Positions 45,841 to 55,142 of a stretch of 64,000 bases of DNA are shown here, piece by piece. Both the position numbers and the translations under genes were made by a program. Source of the stretch: Verrucomicrobiaceae bacterium UBA2429 (GTDB taxonomy: Bacteria; Verrucomicrobiota; Verrucomicrobiia; Verrucomicrobiales; Verrucomicrobiaceae); assembly GCA_002343505.1 (NCBI GenBank), contig DDQZ01000056.1, positions 1-64,000 of the forward strand. Reading direction: 5' to 3'. The notes below the pieces were generated by a model that saw only the letters and a program-made list of their open reading frames with translations, did no database searches and was not told the DNA's origin. How positions within the stretch are numbered: the first letter of the stretch is position 1; each line of letters opens with the position of its first letter.

Positions 45841-47499
45841 ATGACAGCCCAAAACGTGGTGGACATGCTGGAGGCACGCGGAGTGATAGACAGCGGCCAG
45901 GCTTATGATTTGACGCAGGATGTGGTGCAGAACGGCAAGGACATCCTCCAGGCCCTGCTCGACTATGAGATCTTCCCCAACGAGGATGTCTTCTGGTCGC
46001 TCGTCGCCGAGGAGCTGGGCGCGGAGCACTTCGACCTCGCCTCCTTCGAGCCCGCCCCCTCCGTGGTCAACCTCATCCCCGGCGGCATGGCCCGCCTTTA
46101 CGGCGCCTTCCCCGTCACCCTCGACGGGCGCGGCCTGCATGTGGCCTTCACCGACCCGCTCAACCCCCAGCTCGTCGAGGACCTGCGCTTCGGTCTCGAC
46201 AAGATCATCGTCCCCGTCGTGGCCCGCCGCAGCCAGGTGCAGGATCTCATAGACAAGCACTACGGCACCAGCGCTCCGAACATTGACGAGATCTTCGGCG
46301 GCCTCAAGGACGCCGGCAAAAACGCCCCCGAAGTTGAGGCCAACTCCGCGCCCATTGTCAAGTTCGTGGACCTGGTCATGACCCAGGCCATCAAGGAGCG
46401 AGCCTCCGACATCCACTTCGAGCCCTTCGAGCACGAATTCAAAATCCGCTACCGCGTGGACGGCGCGCTCTACGAGATGGCCCCGCCGCCCGTCCACCTG
46501 GCCACCAGCGTCATCTCCCGCATCAAGGTCATGTCCAACATGAACATCGCCGAGCGCCGCATCCCCCAGGACGGGCGCATCATGACGGTGGTCAACGGCA
46601 AGGCGGTGGACATGCGCGTCAGCTCCCTGCCCACCCAGCACGGCGAGTCCGTGGTGCTGCGCGTGCTTGACCGCTCCTCCATCCAGCTCGAGCTCACCGA
46701 CCTCGGCATGCCCGGGCCTTTGCGCGACTACATTGAGGACACCATCGAAAAGCCCAACGGCATCTTCATCGTCACCGGCCCCACCGGCGCGGGCAAGACC
46801 ACCACCCTCTACGCCTGCCTGCGCAAGATCAACACCGTGGACAGCAAGCTGCTCACCGCCGAGGACCCCGTGGAATACGAGCTCGACGGCATCATGCAGG
46901 TGCCGGTCAACGACGCCGTCGGCCTCACCTTCGCCCGCGCCCTGCGCGCCTTCCTCCGCCAGGATCCCGACCGCATCATGGTCGGCGAGATGCGCGACAA
47001 GGAGACCGCGCAGATCGCCATCCAGGCCTCCCTCACAGGGCACCTTGTGCTCAGCACCCTCCACACCAACGACGCCGCCGGCGCCGTCACCCGCCTCGTG
47101 GACATGGGCGTGGAGCCCTTCCTCGTCGCAGCCACTCTTGAGGGCGTGCTCGCCCAGCGCCTGCTGCGCACCATCTGCAAAAACTGCCGCGCCCCCTACG
47201 AGCCGAGCCAGTCCATCCTCAACCAGCTCAACCTCTCCGCCGACGACATCGGCGGCAAGCACTTCTACACCGGCAACGGCTGCGACAAGTGCGGCGGCAG
47301 CGGATACAAGGGCCGCAAAGGCATCTATGAGCTGCTCGACGTGACGGATCCCATCCGCGAACTCATCACCCAGAAGGCCCCCACCCTCGTGCTCAAGCAA
47401 AAGGCCATCGAACTTGGCATGCAGACCCTGCGCGAGGACGGCCTGCGCAACATCTACGAGGGCGAGACCACCATTGAGGAGGTTCTCAAATACACCTGA
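45841..47499 (+). CDS. Type II secretion/type IV pilus assembly ATPase, GspE/PilB family (copy 2)
   Basis: 552 residues, full length and paralogous to the preceding gene but clearly diverged. Motifs: ASDIHFEPFEHEFKIRYRVD, Walker A TGPTGAGKTTTLYA (about 311), Walker B MVGEMRDKETA, STLHTNDAAGAVTR and the tetracysteine site (CKNC near 446, CDKC near 481). The N-terminal domain differs more from copy 1 than the ATPase core does. Because the PilT retraction-type signatures are absent and the PilB-like N-terminal domain is present, this is a second assembly-type ATPase, not a retraction motor. It lies between copy 1 and the PilC/GspF gene. Confidence 0.92.
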   Translation: MTAQNVVDMLEARGVIDSGQAYDLTQDVVQNGKDILQALLDYEIFPNEDVFWSLVAEELGAEHFDLASFEPAPSVVNLIPGGMARLYGAFPVTLDGRGLHVAFTDPLNPQLVEDLRFGLDKIIVPVVARRSQVQDLIDKHYGTSAPNIDEIFGGLKDAGKNAPEVEANSAPIVKFVDLVMTQAIKERASDIHFEPFEHEFKIRYRVDGALYEMAPPPVHLATSVISRIKVMSNMNIAERRIPQDGRIMTVVNGKAVDMRVSSLPTQHGESVVLRVLDRSSIQLELTDLGMPGPLRDYIEDTIEKPNGIFIVTGPTGAGKTTTLYACLRKINTVDSKLLTAEDPVEYELDGIMQVPVNDAVGLTFARALRAFLRQDPDRIMVGEMRDKETAQIAIQASLTGHLVLSTLHTNDAAGAVTRLVDMGVEPFLVAATLEGVLAQRLLRTICKNCRAPYEPSQSILNQLNLSADDIGGKHFYTGNGCDKCGGSGYKGRKGIYELLDVTDPIRELITQKAPTLVLKQKAIELGMQTLREDGLRNIYEGETTIEEVLKYT

Positions 47500-47613
47500 C
47501 GCGTGCGCCTCCCGCCAATTTTGTCAGTTCCGACACCATTTATTTATTGGACATTTTCCGCCACACCCCGGTAATCTGCATTTGTTTTAGAATTCCGCTC
47601 CGCCATCCCCTTT

Positions 47614-48891
47614 ATGCCGAAGTTCCTATACATCGCCCTCGATCAAAACGGTCAAGAAGTCACAGGCGAACTCGACGCCGCCAACGAGGCTGAAGCCGTC
47701 AACCTTCTGCGCCAAAGCCAGCTCTACCCCACCCAGGTGGCACAGGAGGGCAGAGGCGACGCGGCGGTCAAAAAAGCCGCCAAAACCACCGCCGCCAAAT
47801 CCAAGGGCAAGACCGCCGTCAAAGCCGGAGCCAATGCCAAGGTCAAGCCCAAGACCTTGATGATCTTCACCCGGCAGCTCGCCACGCTCATTGACTCCGG
47901 CCTGCCCCTGCTGCGCGGCCTGACTGTGCTCAGCCGCCAGGAGCCGAACCCCGTCATGAAGAGCACGGTCAGCACCATCGCCGACAACGTGCAGACCGGA
48001 AGCACCTTCTCCGAGACGCTCTCGCAGTACCCGAAGATCTTCAACAAGCTCTACATCAACATGGTCAAGGCCGGCGAGCTCGGCGGCGTGCTCGAAATCG
48101 TGCTCAACCGCCTCGCCGAATACCAGGAAAAGGCCCAGAAGCTCAAGAACAAGGTCGTCGCAGCGATGGTGTACCCCATCATCGTCATGTTCATCGCCCT
48201 GGCCATCATGGTCTTCCTTATGCTGGTCATCGTCCCTCGCTTCGAAAAGATTTTCGAGGACATGCTGGGAGATAAAAACAAGCTGCCCGAACTCACCAAG
48301 TGGGTCATCGGGTTCAGCCGGTGGATGGGTGACAATGTGCTCTGGCTCGGCCTCGGCATTGTGGTCGTTGTCGTCGTATGGAAAATGTTCGCCTCCACCC
48401 CCGGCGGAAGGCGCTCCATTGACTCAATGAAGCTCAAGCTGCCGCTCTTCGGTGATGTGCAGCGCAAGACCGCCATCTCCCGCTTTACTCGCACCCTCGG
48501 CACACTCGTCACCTCTGGTGTGCCCATCCTCCAGGCCCTGAACATCACCCGCGAGACCGCCGGCAACACCGTTGTCTCCGAAGCCATCACCAAGGTTCAC
48601 GACGCCGTCAAAGAGGGCGAGTCCATGGTCGGCCCGCTGGAGGCCAGCAATGTCTTCCCGCCCATGGTCATTTCCATGGTGGACGTGGGCGAGGAAACCG
48701 GCCAGCTCCCCGAGATGCTGCTCAAGATCGCGGATGTGTACGAGGACGAGGTGGACAACTCCGTCTCCGCCCTCACCTCCATGCTCGAACCGCTCATGAT
48801 CGTGCTGCTCGCGCTCGTGGTCGGTGTCATCGTCATGGCGCTTTTCCTCCCGCTCATCGAGGTCATCAAGGGCCTCAGCGCCGGGGGCTGA
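47614..48891 (+). CDS. Type II secretion/type IV pilus inner-membrane platform protein, GspF/PilC family
   Basis: 425 residues. Two cytoplasmic T2SSF helical domains (FTRQLATLIDSGLPLLRGLT and FTRTLGTLVTSGVPILQALN) alternate with three membrane helices at about 185-210 (YPIIVMFIALAIMVFLML), 245-262 (LWLGLGIVVVVVVW) and 395-417 (VLLALVVGVIVMALFL). An Ala/Lys-rich linker (KKAAKTTAAKSKGKTAVKAG) at about 50-75 is longer than usual. It forms the platform that the GspE/PilB ATPase rotates or pushes to feed in pilins. It follows the second ATPase by 114 bases and precedes the pseudopilin by 37. Confidence 0.93.
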   Translation: MPKFLYIALDQNGQEVTGELDAANEAEAVNLLRQSQLYPTQVAQEGRGDAAVKKAAKTTAAKSKGKTAVKAGANAKVKPKTLMIFTRQLATLIDSGLPLLRGLTVLSRQEPNPVMKSTVSTIADNVQTGSTFSETLSQYPKIFNKLYINMVKAGELGGVLEIVLNRLAEYQEKAQKLKNKVVAAMVYPIIVMFIALAIMVFLMLVIVPRFEKIFEDMLGDKNKLPELTKWVIGFSRWMGDNVLWLGLGIVVVVVVWKMFASTPGGRRSIDSMKLKLPLFGDVQRKTAISRFTRTLGTLVTSGVPILQALNITRETAGNTVVSEAITKVHDAVKEGESMVGPLEASNVFPPMVISMVDVGEETGQLPEMLLKIADVYEDEVDNSVSALTSMLEPLMIVLLALVVGVIVMALFLPLIEVIKGLSAGG

Positions 48892-48928
48892 TCCCGGAGC
48901 GTTTTAAAAACCGCCACCCCCGCCAACC

Positions 48929-49591
48929 ATGAAAACCCCCATGCTGAAACACAGCCGGGCAGGCTTCACCCTGATCGAGCTGCTCATCGTCATCACCATC
49001 ATCGCGCTGCTTTTTGGCCTCACCATCGGCGGCTTCACCTATGCGCAGCGCTTTGCCAACCGCAGCAAGACCGCCGCCACCATCAAGGCCGTGCAGAGCG
49101 GCCTGGAGCGCTACAACACCGAGTTCGGAGAGTACCCCGAACCGGCCAGCCCTGGTGACACGATCTCCATCCAGGACAAAACCTACACCGTCTCCGGCGC
49201 GTCCATGCTCTACCAGGCCATGAGCGGCGACGGCTATGACGCCATCAAAATAGCCGTGACCCCCGCCAACGCCGGCAATCCCCAGTCCAACGGCCAGGTC
49301 GAAGCTGACGAGTCGAGAAACACGATGATCACCGACATGCCCAAGGACATCTGGCGCGAACTGGAAGGCCGCTTTTTCCTCATAGACGGCTTCAGCAAGC
49401 CCATCCAGTACGTCAAAGCGCTACCCCAGAACCTCACCGGGGGCGCGGGCGCGAACCCGACCACCATCAACACCCATTATGATCTCTGGTCCTATGGCGA
49501 GGACGAGGAAAACACGATGTCCACATCCATCGAATCCAATGCAGGAGGCCCTCTCAGGCAGGCCAGCGAGAAGTGGATCAAGAATTGGTGA
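48929..49591 (+). CDS. Prepilin-type N-terminal cleavage/methylation protein (GspG-like pseudopilin)
   Basis: 220 residues. The class III signal is short and basic, with prepilin peptidase cleavage between Gly12 and Phe13 (AG/FTLIELLIVITIIALL), Glu at +5 as required for assembly, then the long hydrophobic helix. The globular part is of the GspG/major-pseudopilin type (SGLERYNTEFGEYPEPA) and ends with the usual DLWSYGEDEEN pattern. It is exported and polymerised into the pseudopilus by the products of the three genes upstream. No prepilin peptidase or secretin gene is in the window. Confidence 0.92.
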   Translation: MKTPMLKHSRAGFTLIELLIVITIIALLFGLTIGGFTYAQRFANRSKTAATIKAVQSGLERYNTEFGEYPEPASPGDTISIQDKTYTVSGASMLYQAMSGDGYDAIKIAVTPANAGNPQSNGQVEADESRNTMITDMPKDIWRELEGRFFLIDGFSKPIQYVKALPQNLTGGAGANPTTINTHYDLWSYGEDEENTMSTSIESNAGGPLRQASEKWIKNW

Positions 49592-49597
49592 CGCTAT

Positions 49598-49625
49598 CCC
49601 GGCGCCTCGCCACGCGGCGCCCGGG
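49598..49625. terminator. Hairpin between convergent pseudopilin and sulfatase genes
   Basis: CCCGGCGCC (49598-49606) and GGCGCCCGGG (49616-49625) pair with one bulged G around a 9-base loop. It sits in the 39-base gap between two convergent stop codons. There is no T tract on either side, so if it stops transcription it is not a classic intrinsic terminator. Confidence 0.4.
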
Positions 49626-49630
49626 GGGCC

Positions 49631-51016
49631 TCACTGCAACTGCGGCGCGCCCGGTGTCATGGCCGCCTGATGCGTCCGCACAGCGTCCTGGATGCGGGCG
49701 ATGACATCGGGATGAGTCGCAGCCATGTCCCGCTTTTCCGAAGGGTCCAGCCCCAGGTGGAACAGCAGCGGCCTCTCATGCGCCTCCGCTTTCGGCTGGC
49801 CATAGCCGGTCTGCGTCTTGAAGTGCGCTTTCCATTCCCCCAGCCGGCAGGCGAAGATTTGATCGCCGCGGTAATAGAAGAAGGGCCGCTCCGGCAATGA
49901 ACGCCCGGCAAACAGCATGGGAGCCAGATCAACACCGTCGAGAGTGACACCAGCGGGCCTTTCCACGCCCGCCAGAGCCAGCGCGGTGGGGAACAGGTCC
50001 ATCATGTGCGCCACAGCGCTGGTCACGCCCGGCTGGACGCGCCCGGGCATCCACGCGATGCCCGGCACGCGCATCCCGCCCTCCCAGGTGCTGCCCTTCC
50101 CGTCTTTGAGCAGACCCGCGCTGCCGCCCTGGCTGCCCATGATGAGCCAGGGGCCGTTGTCACTGGTAAAAAAGACCAGCGTGTTCCCCGCCAGCCCCTC
50201 TTTTCTCAAAGCGTCGAGGATTTGTCCCGTGCTCCAGTCAAGTTCCTCGACCGCGTCCCCGTAAATGCCCGCCCGGCTCCTGCCTTTGAATTGCGGTGAG
50301 GCGAACATGGGCACATGCGGGAAGGTGTGCGCCAGATAGAGGAAAAATGGGCCGCCCTTCTTCTCCGTGATGAATTTGACCGCCTCCTCCGTGTAGCGGC
50401 GGGTCAGCGTCGTCTGGTCCGCCGGCTGCTCGACCACTTTGCCATCGCGCATCAGCGCCACATTCCATCCGTCCTGCGGTGGATTCGGCGAGCCGCTGGA
50501 GCCTTTCGGCAGGCCGGGGCGCCCGTCCATGTCATTCGAGTATGGCAGACCGAAGCTGCTGTCGAACCCGTGGTCCAGCGGACGTCCTCCCTCATGAATG
50601 CCGAGGTGCCACTTGCCCACATGCGCCGTGGCATAGCCGCGCGCCTTGAGCGCGCGCGCCAGTGTCACCTCCGACTGCGGCAGCCCGCCCTTGGAGTTCG
50701 CAAACAAAACCCTGCGCGCCCCCGGTGTCTCGCACATGCCGCTGCGGATGGGGTAGCGCCCGGTCAGGAGCGCCGCGCGGCTCGGTGTGCAAACCTCCGC
50801 CGCGGAGTAAAAATCCGTGAATCTCAGCCCCTCCGCAGCCATGCGGTCCAGGTTCGGGGTGCGGATCACCGGCGATCCCTGGCAGCCGAGATCGCCGTAT
50901 CCAAGATCATCGGCAAACAGGATCACCACATTCGGCGGTGCGGCGGGAAACTTGACCTGACTGAATGCGGCAAAGACGCAGGTGTAAAGAATGAGACGCG
51001 GCAGGAGCTTGGGCAT
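49631..51016 (-). CDS. Secreted Cys-type sulfatase (arylsulfatase A-like)
   Basis: 461 residues from ATG 51016, which begins a Sec signal (MPKLLPRLILYTCVFAAFSQ). Alkaline-phosphatase-fold sulfatase: VVILFADDLGYGDLGCQGSP supplies two metal-binding Asp, and CTPSRAALLTGRYP contains the Cys (about residue 76) that becomes formylglycine. GKWHLG, FFTSDNGPW and the C-terminal HFKTQTGYG follow in order. It hydrolyses sulfate esters, probably of algal or animal polysaccharides, outside the cytoplasm. It needs a formylglycine-generating enzyme, which is not encoded as a catalytic form in this window. It is convergent with the pilus cluster. Confidence 0.93.
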   Translation of the reverse strand: MPKLLPRLILYTCVFAAFSQVKFPAAPPNVVILFADDLGYGDLGCQGSPVIRTPNLDRMAAEGLRFTDFYSAAEVCTPSRAALLTGRYPIRSGMCETPGARRVLFANSKGGLPQSEVTLARALKARGYATAHVGKWHLGIHEGGRPLDHGFDSSFGLPYSNDMDGRPGLPKGSSGSPNPPQDGWNVALMRDGKVVEQPADQTTLTRRYTEEAVKFITEKKGGPFFLYLAHTFPHVPMFASPQFKGRSRAGIYGDAVEELDWSTGQILDALRKEGLAGNTLVFFTSDNGPWLIMGSQGGSAGLLKDGKGSTWEGGMRVPGIAWMPGRVQPGVTSAVAHMMDLFPTALALAGVERPAGVTLDGVDLAPMLFAGRSLPERPFFYYRGDQIFACRLGEWKAHFKTQTGYGQPKAEAHERPLLFHLGLDPSEKRDMAATHPDVIARIQDAVRTHQAAMTPGAPQLQ

Positions 51017-51185
51017 GATCGCTGATAACCCATCCCGGTTCATTGATCTTGCGGGAATATGCCGCGCCCTGCGAAGGCGCGCCACGATGCCTTGTCTCGC
51101 TGGAACAGACAAATGCCCTCGGCACACGCAAGTTTTTCAGATTTCCCTTTGACCCCGCACCTGCATGGACAAGCGTGGCGGTGCC

Positions 51186-51659
51186 ATGAATCTTTTCATC
51201 TCATCCTCCCGGGTTCTCGCCGCTTTGATCTTCATGCAAGCCGTGCTTCCGCTCGAAGTGGATGCCAAAAGCGGCGAAGAACTGAGGGCAATGTACACCA
51301 GGTTCTTGAAAAAAGAGGGTTATCAACCCGAAGTGGATGGTGATGGCGACGTGGTTTTCAAACACGAAGGCAAAACCTACTTCATTGATGTTCACGATAA
51401 GGACTCGGAGTTCTTCATGATCGCCCTTCCCAACATCTGGCCGATTGAGAGCTCCGTGGAGCGCAGGAAGGTTCTCGCGGCCGCTGATGAGACAAATCAG
51501 GAGACCAAAATGGCCAAGATTTACACCAAGGGCGACAACGTCTGGGTCACAGCGGAGTCATTCGTCGCCATCCCGGAGGATTTTGAAGACGTTTTCAAGC
51601 GCATGTTGAGCTCGATTGTCACGGCTGTGGACTTGTTTGCGGACAAGATGCGGGAGTAG
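51186..51659 (+). CDS. Secreted YbjN-like protein
   Basis: 157 residues from ATG 51186, the start that gives a signal peptide (SSRVLAALIFMQAVLPLEVD); an ATG at 51165 would add seven residues. The mature part has a YbjN/sensory-regulator-like pattern: YQPEVDGDGDVVFKHEGKTY, FFMIALPNIWPIESSVERRK and a final VDLFADKMRE. YbjN-type folds are related to secretion-chaperone folds; the role here is unknown. The gene is less GC-rich than its neighbours and stands between two oppositely oriented genes, so it may have been acquired. Confidence 0.65.
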   Translation: MNLFISSSRVLAALIFMQAVLPLEVDAKSGEELRAMYTRFLKKEGYQPEVDGDGDVVFKHEGKTYFIDVHDKDSEFFMIALPNIWPIESSVERRKVLAAADETNQETKMAKIYTKGDNVWVTAESFVAIPEDFEDVFKRMLSSIVTAVDLFADKMRE

Positions 51660-51718
51660 CTCACCCGACCTGGAAAACCGGCGCTTCCACATCTCATGCT
51701 CCCCATGCCGGACGCGCG

Positions 51719-53002
51719 TCACTGCAACCGGTAGAAACCATCCGGATTGTACAGCCAGTAGGCGTCGAGGGGATTCAGTCTTGGCAGCAGGGCGATGGGT
51801 TTGCCGCGCTCGTCGTTCGACTCGATGATCTCCGTCTGCGGCGGCATGCCGGGCAGGCGCGGGGCGCTGGTGGTCGAGGCGGCCTGCTGGCTGTCGGGGT
51901 GGCGCAGCAGGGAGGTCTCCTCAATGTCTTCGACGATCTCGTCCACCCACTTGAGTTTGCGCGCGTTGTCGGCGAACTCGCTCCAATCCCCGGTGGACGC
52001 CTCCTGATACATGCGGGCGATGAACTCCTCCCGGGTCAGCCCCATCTTTTCCGCCACCGGGTCGGCGAGACGACGCCACCATTCCTCAAGCTGCTTCACA
52101 TTTTCCCGGTGCTGGGTGAGGTTTCCGGCGACGCCCACGGAGAGCTGGTGGTGAAGCAGGATGGCGTTGGGATAGGCAAAGGATTTTTTGGAGACGGTGG
52201 TGATGCAGGCGGCCATGCTGGCGGCGAAGGACTTCACCACGGTATGGACGGGCGCTTTGGAGCCGTGCATGGCTTTGATGATCTTGTAGCCCGCCATGAC
52301 ACTGCCGCCGGGGCAGTCGTCTATGACAATGAAGATGGGCGCCTCCGAGTCGCGGTTGTTGAAGTAGGCGATGCGGTCGGCGATGTGGTCCGCGGTCTTG
52401 GCGGTGATGACGCCATTGAGCGCAATGCGGCGGTCTGATATGACCAGCTTGCCACCCTGGTGCGGGTCCTTGAGATACTCGGGCGCCTTGCCGACGGCGT
52501 GAGTGCGCGCCTCGGCCTCCTTTTGCTGGAGCTCGATCTGGAGCGTGATCTCGTTCGTCCTGGCGCGCACCTCGTTCTCCTTTTTGCGCATCTCGAAACT
52601 TTGCAGTTCGACCTCGTTCTTCGCGATCACAGCCTCGATCACGAGGCGCTCGCTCTTGCGGCGCAATTCCAGCAGATCGGGATCATCAGCACTGCGGCGC
52701 TTGATTTCAGCCAGGTCCATGCGCGTCTTTAAATCCTCCATCTGCGCCTGGATCTCCGCGACCGCGCGTTTTTGCCCGGCCAGCTTTTCGTCCAGCCGCG
52801 CCTGCTCCAGGGCGAGCTGCGCGGTGATCTTGCTCCTCTCGGCTTCGAGACGCGCTGTCTCCGCCTTGAGTCCGGCCAGCGGGTCGGCGGGTTCGTCCTT
52901 TTTGGATTCCGCGGCGGGCGCGTCCACCGGCTTTTCCTCAGCGCCGGTGAGTGTGGAGAGGCTGCAAAACAGGAGCGGCAAAAGAAGGAGGTGGATTTTC
53001 AT
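51719..53002 (-). CDS. Secreted ClpP-fold serine protease with long coiled coil
   Basis: 427 residues from ATG 53002, which opens a signal peptide (MKIHLLLLPLLFCSLSTLTG). Residues about 35-180 are a charged coiled coil (LKAETARLEAERSKITAQLA). Then comes a ClpP/crotonase-fold domain: IFIVIDDCPGGSVMAGYKII forms the oxyanion loop, the catalytic Ser is about 262 in FAASMAAC and the His is at 284 or 285 in LLHHQL, a spacing close to that in ClpP. The signal makes it extracytoplasmic, unlike true ClpP, and nearer to SppA/NfeD-type proteases. It is divergent from a sulfatase gene across 132 bases. The substrate is unknown. Confidence 0.85.
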   Translation of the reverse strand: MKIHLLLLPLLFCSLSTLTGAEEKPVDAPAAESKKDEPADPLAGLKAETARLEAERSKITAQLALEQARLDEKLAGQKRAVAEIQAQMEDLKTRMDLAEIKRRSADDPDLLELRRKSERLVIEAVIAKNEVELQSFEMRKKENEVRARTNEITLQIELQQKEAEARTHAVGKAPEYLKDPHQGGKLVISDRRIALNGVITAKTADHIADRIAYFNNRDSEAPIFIVIDDCPGGSVMAGYKIIKAMHGSKAPVHTVVKSFAASMAACITTVSKKSFAYPNAILLHHQLSVGVAGNLTQHRENVKQLEEWWRRLADPVAEKMGLTREEFIARMYQEASTGDWSEFADNARKLKWVDEIVEDIEETSLLRHPDSQQAASTTSAPRLPGMPPQTEIIESNDERGKPIALLPRLNPLDAYWLYNPDGFYRLQ

Positions 53003-53134
53003 CGCGCCATTAAACGGCATGAGCCGGGATCTTTCAGCAGGAATTCCCGCCGAGGCAAAAACAGCGCTCGCGCCGGCGGATGAAAGCCGCCGTCCGCGGC
53101 ATCGTTCCTTTGCGCCTGCCACCGGTTCTTTTTC

Positions 53135-54655
53135 ATGAAACTTGCCGCATCTCTCCTCGCCGCCGCCCTGGCCTTCTCCTGCTCCCTCTTGGCGCAGGAA
53201 AAACGGCCCAACGTCCTCTTCATCGCCATTGATGATCAAAACGACTGGATCGGCCATCTCGGCGGCCACCCCCTGGCGAAAACACCGAACCTCGACAAGC
53301 TGGCCGCGCGCGGCACCACCTTCCTCAACGCGCACTGCAACGCCCCGCTCTGCAACCCCTCCCGCACCAGCCTGCTGCTGGGCCTGCGCCCCACCACCAC
53401 CGGCATCTACGGACTCGCCCCCTGGTTCCGCACCCTGCCCGAGTGGAAGGACCGGGTGGCCCTGCCGCAGCACTTTGCCAACAACGGCTACCGCACTGCC
53501 GCAACGGGCAAAATCTACCACGGCGGCACCGGCGGGCGCGGCGCGGGACCAAAGGCAAAGGCCAGGGGCGGCGACCAGGGACCACCCGAATTCCAAGTCT
53601 CCGCGCCCTATGGCGGCGTGGGCACGAAGCCGCCGAAAAAACTCATCCCTCCAACACCGATGGGTGACCATCCACTGATGGATTGGGGAGTTTGGCCGCT
53701 GGACAATGACGACACGCAGAAGGGCGACTATCAAGTGGCCTCGTGGACCGTCGAGCAAATCAAAAACGCGCCCAAGGACCAGCCCTTCTTTCTCGCCGCC
53801 GGGTTCTTCCTTCCCCATGTCCCCTGCTACGCCACCCAGAAGTGGTTCGATCTTTATCCCGACGACGACAGCGTGCTGCCGAAGACCCTGGAGGGCGACC
53901 GTGACGACACGCCCCGCTTTTCCTGGTACATCCACTGGAACCTGCCCGAACCGCGCCTCAAGTGGGTGAAGGAAAACAACCAATGGCGCAACCTCGTGCG
54001 CAGCTACCTGGCCTGCACCAGCTTCGTGGACGCGCAGATCGGCCGCCTGCTCGGCGCGCTCGACGAGGCCGGCATCGCCGACAACACCATCGTCGTCGTC
54101 TGGGGTGACCACGGCTGGCATCTGGGGGAAAAAGCCATCACCGGCAAAAACACCCTCTGGGACCGCGGCACCAAAGTCCCGCTCATCTTCGCCGGCCCCG
54201 GCGTCTCCGCCGGCCAGCGCTGCACCCAGCCCGCCGAGTTGCTCGACATATACCCAACGCTCGTCGAACTCGCCGGCGTCCCCGAGCGCGACGACCTGGA
54301 GGGCCTCAGCCTCGCACCCCAGCTCAAGGACGCCTCCACCCGGCGCGAACGTCCCGCCATCACCAGCCACAACCAGGGCAACCACGGCATCCGCAGCGAG
54401 CGCTGGCGCTACATCCAATACGCCGACGGCAGCGAGGAGCTCTACGACATGCAGGCCGACCCTCGCGAATGGCATAATCTCGCAGGCAAACCCGAGCACG
54501 CCGCCGTCATCGCCGGGCACAAAAAATGGCTGCCCAAGGTGGACCTGCCACCCGCTCCGAACAGCGCCAGCCGCGTGCTCACCTACGACAAGGAAACGGA
54601 CACCGCCATCTGGGAAGGCGCCCCCGTCAAACGCGGCGACCCCATTCCGGATTGA
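53135..54655 (+). CDS. Secreted Cys-type sulfatase (iduronate-2-sulfatase-like)
   Basis: 506 residues with a Sec signal (MKLAASLLAAALAFSCSLLA). FIAIDDQNDWIGHLGGHPLA carries the metal ligands and CNPSRTSLLLGLRP the Cys (about residue 73) converted to formylglycine. NGYRTAATGKIYHGG, FFLAAGFFLPHVP, VVVWGDHGWHLGEK and RSERWRYIQYADGSEELYDM follow, which is the iduronate-2-sulfatase/choline-sulfatase-like arrangement. It probably removes sulfate from glycans outside the cell. Its last 29 bases overlap the end of sufU on the other strand. Confidence 0.93.
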   Translation: MKLAASLLAAALAFSCSLLAQEKRPNVLFIAIDDQNDWIGHLGGHPLAKTPNLDKLAARGTTFLNAHCNAPLCNPSRTSLLLGLRPTTTGIYGLAPWFRTLPEWKDRVALPQHFANNGYRTAATGKIYHGGTGGRGAGPKAKARGGDQGPPEFQVSAPYGGVGTKPPKKLIPPTPMGDHPLMDWGVWPLDNDDTQKGDYQVASWTVEQIKNAPKDQPFFLAAGFFLPHVPCYATQKWFDLYPDDDSVLPKTLEGDRDDTPRFSWYIHWNLPEPRLKWVKENNQWRNLVRSYLACTSFVDAQIGRLLGALDEAGIADNTIVVVWGDHGWHLGEKAITGKNTLWDRGTKVPLIFAGPGVSAGQRCTQPAELLDIYPTLVELAGVPERDDLEGLSLAPQLKDASTRRERPAITSHNQGNHGIRSERWRYIQYADGSEELYDMQADPREWHNLAGKPEHAAVIAGHKKWLPKVDLPPAPNSASRVLTYDKETDTAIWEGAPVKRGDPIPD

Positions 54656-55097
54656 CCCGCGCGCCCGCCAGCGCCTGCTCCAGCGCCCGCCAGGCCAGCA
54701 TGGCGCACTTCACGCGCTGGGGGAATTTTTGCACGCCTTCGAGCAGTTGCAGCTCGCCCAGGGCGTCCTCGTCACGCACCGCGCCCTCGCCCGTGACGAC
54801 ATGGCGGAAGTCCTCGATCATGGCCGCCGCCTTCTCTTTCGTCACACCCTTGACCTTCACGGTCATCATGGAGGCGCTGGCCTGGCTGATGGCGCAGCCC
54901 TGGCCGCTGAACTTGATGTCCTCAATGCTGCCATCGGGAGAAAAGCGCACCCACAGGTCCACCTCGTCGCCGCAGGAGGGGTTGTCGCCATGCGCGTGAG
55001 CGCAGTCCCCGGCCAGCTCGCCGTAATTGCGCGGATGGCGCGAGTGGTCGAGGATGACTTGCTGGTAGAGATCGCGGAGGTCGTCGGAGATGGGCAT
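54627..55097 (-). CDS. sufU: Iron-sulfur cluster assembly scaffold SufU (NifU/IscU-like)
   Basis: 156 residues from ATG 55097 (MPISDDLRDLYQQVILDHSR), matching the family start. The three ligand Cys are at 42 (NPSCGDEVDL), 68 (GQGCAISQAS) and 131 (VKCAMLAW), with Asp44 nearby. The 18-residue insertion between second and third Cys regions (KGVTKEKAAAMIEDFRHV) is typical of SufU rather than IscU. It accepts or relays sulfur for Fe-S clusters with SufS; no other suf gene is in the window. It is divergent from a kinase gene, and a heptamer repeat tract lies just upstream. Confidence 0.92.
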   Translation of the reverse strand: MPISDDLRDLYQQVILDHSRHPRNYGELAGDCAHAHGDNPSCGDEVDLWVRFSPDGSIEDIKFSGQGCAISQASASMMTVKVKGVTKEKAAAMIEDFRHVVTGEGAVRDEDALGELQLLEGVQKFPQRVKCAMLAWRALEQALAGARVNPEWGRRV

Positions 55098-55142
55098 GGA
55101 CGGAGGGGACGAATGGCGCGCGTTGAGCGGGGGAGAAACTTG

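Noticed and set aside
44110..47400. Minus-strand open frame of nearly 1100 codons opposite both pilus ATPase genes
   Set aside because: Antisense shadow caused by strong codon bias; rich in His/Gly/Val/Asp with no motif.
51719..54520. Reading the ClpP-fold protease as a 933-residue protein
   Set aside because: The first 500 residues are antisense of the adjacent sulfatase; the signal peptide at 53002 marks the true start.
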